A stretch of DNA of 64,000 nucleotides from Stenotrophomonas sp. WZN-1 (GTDB lineage Bacteria > Pseudomonadota > Gammaproteobacteria > Xanthomonadales > Xanthomonadaceae). How positions within the stretch are numbered: the first letter of the stretch is position 1; the number at the start of each line of letters is the position of its first letter. The DNA lies in NCBI RefSeq assembly GCF_002192255.1, contig NZ_CP021768.1, positions 2,002,001 to 2,066,000 of the forward strand, in the 5' to 3' direction. Shown here in pieces: positions 62,877 to 64,000 of the stretch. Under the pieces are notes generated by a model. It ran no database searches. It worked only from the letters and a program-made list of their open reading frames with translations, and was not told the DNA's origin. A program made the translations under genes and the position numbers.

Positions 62877-64000
62877 CCCCCACCACCGCTATTTCCCGCG
62901 ATCCGGCCACAGGCCTGCAGATCGCCAGCCATCCCTTCGCCACCGATGCCGAGCTGGATGCGATCCTCGATCGCGGCCAGGCCGGTTTCGCTGCCTGGAG
63001 CGCCAGCAGCCTCGAACAGCGGGCGCAGGTGTTGCGCGCGATGGCGGGCGTACTGCGCAGTGACCGCGAGAAGCTGGCCGCGCTGGCCACCGCCGAGATG
63101 GGCAAGGTGCAGGCCGAATCGCTGGCCGAGATCGAGAAGTGCGCCGTGCTGTGCGACTGGTACGCAGACAACGGTGCGCAGTTCCTGCGCGACGAACCCA
63201 CCCAGGTGCCCGACGACAAGGCTTACGTGTCCTACCTGCCGCTGGGCGTGGTGCTGGGCATCATGCCGTGGAATTTCCCGTACTGGCAGGTGATGCGCGC
63301 GGCGGTGCCGATCCTGATGGGCGGCAACGGCTTCCTGCTGAAACCGGCCGAGAACATCGTCGGCACCGCGCAGCTGCTCGACGCCGCCTGGCGCGATGCT
63401 GGTCTGCCGGAAGGCACCTTCATCGCCGCCAACATCAGCCGCGACGGCACCAGCCGTGCGATCGCCGATGACCGCATCGCGGCCGTCACCCTGACCGGCA
63501 GTGTAGCCGCAGGCCGCAGCATCGCCGCCCAGGCCGGGCAGGCGCTGAAGAAGGTGGTACTGGAACTGGGCGGCTCGGACCCGTTCATCGTGCTGGCCGA
63601 CGCCGACCTCGATGCTGCGGTCGACGCCGCTGTGGCCTCGCGTTTCCAGAACACCGGGCAGGTCTGCATTGCCGGCAAGCGCATCATCGTTGAAGACGCG
63701 GTGTACGACCGCTTCGTGGCGCAGTTCTGCCAGAAGGTGCAGGCGCTGACCATCGGTAATGGTCGTGAAGCGGGCAACCGAATCGGCCCGATGGCGCGCC
63801 AAGACCTGCTGGAACAGCTGGATGCGCAGGTGCGCGCTTCGGTGGAGGCCGGTGCGCAGTTGCTGGTCGGTGGCCACCAGCTGGACCGCCCGGGTGCGTT
63901 CTATGCGCCCACCGTGCTGGCCGGCGTGGAACCGGGCATGCAGGCCTTCGATACCGAGACCTTCGGGCCGGTGGCCTCGATCAGCCGGGCCCGCGACGCC
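62877..64000 (+). CDS. sad: NAD(P)-dependent succinate-semialdehyde dehydrogenase, Sad/YneI-like (3' end outside window)
   Basis: The first 374 residues of an aldehyde dehydrogenase. The reading frame stays open to the window end. The proton-acceptor Glu is in VLELGGSDPFIV and the catalytic Cys in FQNTGQVCIAGKRIIV. LGVVLGIMPWNFPYWQVMR and TLTGSVAAGRSIAAQAG are cofactor regions. Resemblance to E. coli YneI (Sad) runs the whole length. The start has AGGAG seven bases upstream. Probable role: oxidation of succinate semialdehyde from GABA or putrescine breakdown. Confidence 0.88.

Overview
The window is a high-GC gammaproteobacterial chromosome, almost certainly Stenotrophomonas of the S. maltophilia complex (Xanthomonadaceae). 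Reasons: many GTAG-footed SMAG-type hairpins between genes, an RND pump with its divergent two-component system arranged like smeYZ-smeRySy, the carA-carB-greA-rpfE-recJ order known from Xanthomonas, and TonB-receptor-linked glycan utilisation. No prophage, insertion sequence, rRNA, tRNA or CRISPR array was seen.

Layout. 1-2.4 kb: copper module (copA 3' part, cueR, copZ with its own CueR-type promoter). 2.6-16.7 kb: a mannoside-utilisation locus: TonB-dependent receptor, then divergently a GH92 alpha-mannosidase, LacI-type regulator, FucP-like sugar symporter, PfkB kinase, AGE-family isomerase and GH2 beta-mannosidase. Near-identical 14-bp palindromes with a central CG lie before both divergent arms, and a fourth lies inside the kinase gene. 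16.8-18.8 kb: methionine salvage (mtnC, mtnD, mtnB). 19.3-22.3 kb: two paralogous amino-acid permeases. 22.5-28.2 kb: Nudix hydrolase, serA divergent from a D-2-hydroxyglutarate-dehydrogenase-like flavoprotein, DUF2388 and DUF4105 exported proteins. 28.2-34.8 kb: smeRySy/smeYZ-like pump and a coupled NTF2-like ORF. 34.9-39.8 kb: lipoproteins, EfpL/YeiP and a branched-chain acyl-CoA catabolic operon (SDR, HMG-CoA lyase, VOC protein, enoyl-CoA hydratase). 39.9-42.3 kb: feoAB plus a Cys-rich partner. 42.4-44.8 kb: an apparently frameshifted DUF4304 gene between direct repeats, then an SDR-MerR-quinone reductase operon. 44.9-53.8 kb: dapB, carAB, greA, rpfE-like, recJ. 53.8-64 kb: DUF1176 and VIT/vWA exported proteins, a membrane acyltransferase, a membrane LytTR regulator, prfB with its programmed frameshift, an XRE/MmyB-type regulator and the 5' part of a sad-type semialdehyde dehydrogenase.

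The least explained structure is a dispersed intergenic repeat family. Five copies (four exactly 102 bp, one 184 bp) fold as an outer stem enclosing two inner hairpins. Stem sequences differ between copies while pairing is largely kept, and the copies sit in larger composites (5975-6558, 19019-19315, 62249-62735) with constant flanking hairpins. One composite carries a 12-copy hexanucleotide array. I know no published name for this element.
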